Below, one piece after another: positions 61,900-64,000 of a stretch of 64,000 nucleotides of DNA (the first letter of the stretch is position 1; each line of letters opens with the position of its first letter). Under the pieces are notes generated by a model. That model had not been told where the DNA came from, did not search any database, and saw only the letters and a list, made by a program, of their open reading frames with translations. The position numbers and the translations under genes were made by a program. This stretch comes from Rhizobium sp. WYCCWR10014 (lineage in GTDB: Bacteria; Pseudomonadota; Alphaproteobacteria; Rhizobiales; Rhizobiaceae), in NCBI RefSeq assembly GCF_001657485.1, contig NZ_LXFU01000029.1, positions 397,446 to 461,445 on the forward strand, given 5' to 3'.

Positions 61900-63660
61900 T
61901 CAGAGCTCTTCCCAGCTCTGGGCAGTTGCCGCGGCAGTCCCGTGCGCCTTTGCGACACGTGAAACCAGATGCAGCGCCGGTGAGCCCGTCTGTCTTGCCT
62001 CATGCCTGCCTGTGGTCTGGATCTGGCCTGGCAGACGGAACCTCGTCAGCAACACACGTAGCGTTTCGGCTTCCCTCGCAAGGCTGTGGCTGGCAGCGGT
62101 GCTCTCCTCGACCATGGCGGCATTCTGCTGGGTTGCCTGATCCAGCGTATTGACCGCCTGGTTGATTTCCTTGAGGCCGGTTGCCTGCTCCCTGGAGGCT
62201 TCGACGATGGCGACGACGTTGCCGTCGATATCGCCGACCTGGGTGACGATTTCCTCGAGCGCTTTACCGGTTTGGCCGACGAGGCCGACGCCGTTCCTGA
62301 CATGCTCGCCCGACGTGTTGATCAGTGTCTTGATCTCCTTGGCAGCATTAGCGGAGCGCTGGGCAAGCTCCCTGACCTCCTGGGCCACTACGGCGAAGCC
62401 CTTGCCGGCTTCGCCGGCGCGGGCCGCCTCGACGCCGGCATTCAATGCCAGGAGATTGGTCTGGAAGGCGATATCGTCGATGACGCCGATGATGTTGGTG
62501 ATTTCGCGGGAGGACTGTTCGATCTGGCCCATGGCGGCGACGGCATTGCGGACCACGATACCGGATTGCTCGGCGCCCTGCTTGGTCATGGCGACAAGGC
62601 GGCCGGCCTCATCGGCGCGACGGCTGGAATCGTTGACAGTGGTGGTGATCTCTTCCAGCGCGGCTGCGGTTTCTTCGATGGATGCGGCTTGCTGTTCCGT
62701 CCGCTTGGAGAAGGAGTCCGCCGATGCGCCAATCTCGCGTGAGCCGGAGGCGATCGCGCTGGCATTCTCGCCGATCGTCTTCATCGTCTCGGCAAGACCT
62801 TTGATTGCGGTGTTGAAATCGTGCCGCAATTGTTCCATCGACGGGACGAAGGGCGTGTCCACCGTCCGTGTCAGATCACCTTCTGACAGCTGGCGCAGCG
62901 CGCCGCCAAGCAGAGAAATCGCGCTCATGCGCTGGGTGACGTCGGTTGCGAATTTCACGACCTTGTAGACCTTGCCGTCGGCATCGACGATCGGGTTATA
63001 GGCAGCCTGGATCCAGATTTCGCGGCCGTCCTTGCCGTAGCGGACAAATTCGTTGGCAATGAATTCGCCATTGGCCAGACGGCGCCAAAAGTTGCCGTAA
63101 TCCTCGGTGCTGACATAGGCCGGATCGCAGAATATGCTGTGGTGCTTGCCGGTGATCTCGGCCAGGGAGTATCCCATGGCTTTGCAGAAATTCTCATTCG
63201 CGGTCAGGATCTCGCCCTTCGGGGTGAATTCGATCGCCGCCTGCGAACGCGAGATCGCCTCCAGCTTGCCGGAATCCTCGACCGCCTGCTTTTTGGCGGC
63301 AGTGATGTCGGCCGCGAATTTCACCACTTTGAATGGCTTGCCGCTCTTGAGAACAGGATTGTAGGAAGCCTGGATCCATATCTCTCTGTTGCCCTTGGCG
63401 AGACGCTTGTAAGCACCGGCATCATATTCGCCGCGCCCGAGCCGTGCCCAGAAGGCACGATATTCAGGCGTTGCCGTATAGGCCGGCTCGCAGAACATGC
63501 TGTGATGCTTGCCGACGATCTCGCTCAGGCGATAACCAAGTGCATTGCAGAAATTCTCGTTCGCCGTGAGGATATTTCCCTTGAGGTCGAATTCGATGAT
63601 CGCCTGCGATTTGGAAATGGCATTGAGAATATATTTCGAATCGGAAGATAGACCAAACAT
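61900..63660 (-). CDS. soluble methyl-accepting chemotaxis protein with two PAS domains
   Basis: 586 residues without a transmembrane helix. Two PAS/PAC repeats (about residues 10-125 and 130-250) each contain A.IEF...G.ILTANENFC and a GREIW/NREIWIQA(A/S)YNP segment. A HAMP-like part with LSEGDLTRTV follows, then the signalling domain with the conserved tip (FAVVAQEVRELAQRSANAAKEI, tip EVRELAQRSA). The C-terminus QSWEEL resembles the CheR-tethering pentapeptide. ATG 63660 has AGAGGGACGGGA upstream. Intracellular redox or energy sensing is likely but inferred. Confidence 0.9.
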   Translation of the reverse strand: MFGLSSDSKYILNAISKSQAIIEFDLKGNILTANENFCNALGYRLSEIVGKHHSMFCEPAYTATPEYRAFWARLGRGEYDAGAYKRLAKGNREIWIQASYNPVLKSGKPFKVVKFAADITAAKKQAVEDSGKLEAISRSQAAIEFTPKGEILTANENFCKAMGYSLAEITGKHHSIFCDPAYVSTEDYGNFWRRLANGEFIANEFVRYGKDGREIWIQAAYNPIVDADGKVYKVVKFATDVTQRMSAISLLGGALRQLSEGDLTRTVDTPFVPSMEQLRHDFNTAIKGLAETMKTIGENASAIASGSREIGASADSFSKRTEQQAASIEETAAALEEITTTVNDSSRRADEAGRLVAMTKQGAEQSGIVVRNAVAAMGQIEQSSREITNIIGVIDDIAFQTNLLALNAGVEAARAGEAGKGFAVVAQEVRELAQRSANAAKEIKTLINTSGEHVRNGVGLVGQTGKALEEIVTQVGDIDGNVVAIVEASREQATGLKEINQAVNTLDQATQQNAAMVEESTAASHSLAREAETLRVLLTRFRLPGQIQTTGRHEARQTGSPALHLVSRVAKAHGTAAATAQSWEEL

Positions 63661-63921
63661 TCCCGTCCCTCTGAAATGCACAGTTTTCTGCTGCTTCGTC
63701 TGGTAAGGCGAAGCCGATCGGACGAGGAATGCCGGTGATGAGAAGGCAGACGGTACTGGCTGTCATTCCCAGATTGGCGGAAAACGTGTCATCCTTGGGT
63801 ATCCCACGATGACGGAACGTGGTTAATTTCCGGTATAGAAGCTGTTTCTAATCAAGAAGCGCCAAAGCCGATAGTGGCGGCCGAAGCTTACTTATGATGG
63901 CGCAACAAAAAACCGCCCGGG
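63661..63921. other. intergenic region before the insertion sequence
   Basis: About 260 bases (340 to the window end) with the presumed minus-strand promoter of the chemoreceptor gene. I see no gene, no clear -35/-10 pair and no repeat that I recognise. Confidence 0.5.
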
Positions 63922-64000
63922 TGAACTGACCCCAATAAGTTGGACGGTTTAAAGGCTGGTTAGATTTAAGGGCTGAGTTCTGTATTGCACAGGGCTCAGC
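63922..64000 (-). mobile_element. end of an IS3-family insertion sequence (runs off the window)
   Basis: The terminus starts TGAACTGACCCCAATAAGTTGG, the inverted-repeat type of IS3-family elements. It is followed by a minus-strand reading frame with the typical C-terminus of an IS3 OrfB transposase. Only 79 bases are inside the window. Confidence 0.8.
63949..64000 (-). CDS. IS3-family transposase OrfB, C-terminal fragment
   Basis: Reading the minus strand from the window edge gives LSPVQYRTQPLNLTSL and then a TAA stop at 63951-63949. The LSPVQYRTQ ending is common to IS3-group OrfB proteins. The gene is cut by the window end, not necessarily broken. Confidence 0.75.
   Translation of the reverse strand, partial: LSPVQYRTQPLNLTSL

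Overview
The window is a GC-rich chromosomal segment of an alphaproteobacterium of the Rhizobium etli/leguminosarum type. Three things point there: the gene orders sdhCDAB, mdh-sucCDAB-lpdA and priA-atpHAGDC; an ExoY-type sugar transferase; and about ten copies of short palindromic intergenic repeats of the Rhizobium RIME kind. The species call is inference from gene order and protein resemblance; no database search was possible.

Layout. 1-3.7 kb: succinate dehydrogenase sdhCDAB, followed by a possible small ORF. 4.0-5.7 kb: an Omp19/Inh-like lipoprotein and a ZapE-type ATPase. 5.9-18 kb: the TCA block mdh-sucC-sucD-sucA-(YciI)-sucB-(four accessory genes)-lpdA, ended by a clear terminator. 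18-22.4 kb: cytochrome b561, a TraB/GumN protein, xerC, a PlsC-like acyltransferase and a GNAT. 22.4-35.7 kb: a carbohydrate utilisation cluster with a DapA-like lyase, a COG3618-type lactonase, an IlvD/Edd sugar-acid dehydratase, a Gfo/Idh/MocA dehydrogenase, a GntR/FCD regulator, an intracellular GH39-like glycosidase and a five-gene peptide/oligosaccharide-type ABC importer. 35.8-44 kb: priA, a small membrane protein and the F1 ATP synthase genes atpHAGDC, with a small CxxC protein inserted between atpD and atpC. 44-46.4 kb: exoY-like transferase and an acyltransferase. 46.4-50 kb: a TPP-riboswitch-controlled thiamine-precursor operon (YkoF, ThiX, ThiZ, ThiY). 50-52.8 kb: a divergent soxR/flavin-reductase pair around a textbook SoxR box, an SDR and an ArsR regulator. 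52.9-61.8 kb: a LysR gene and the molybdenum NAD-dependent formate dehydrogenase operon fdsG-fdsB-fdsA-fdhD-fdsD, then a frameshifted oxalate/formate-type MFS transporter. 61.9-64 kb: a soluble double-PAS chemoreceptor and the end of an IS3-family insertion sequence.

How it fits together. Much of the window is central energy metabolism (TCA cycle, ATP synthase, formate oxidation to NADH). The most system-like accessory region is 22.4-35.7 kb, which would import a plant-wall-type oligosaccharide, hydrolyse it inside the cell and degrade the sugar by a non-phosphorylating oxidative route. Three of its promoters share a WTTGTCRATAA motif. The best regulatory finds are the SoxR promoter with an exact 19-bp spacer, the TPP riboswitch abutting the ykoF ribosome-binding site, and RIME repeats that fill the gaps of the thiamine operon and encode the C-terminal tails of three proteins.
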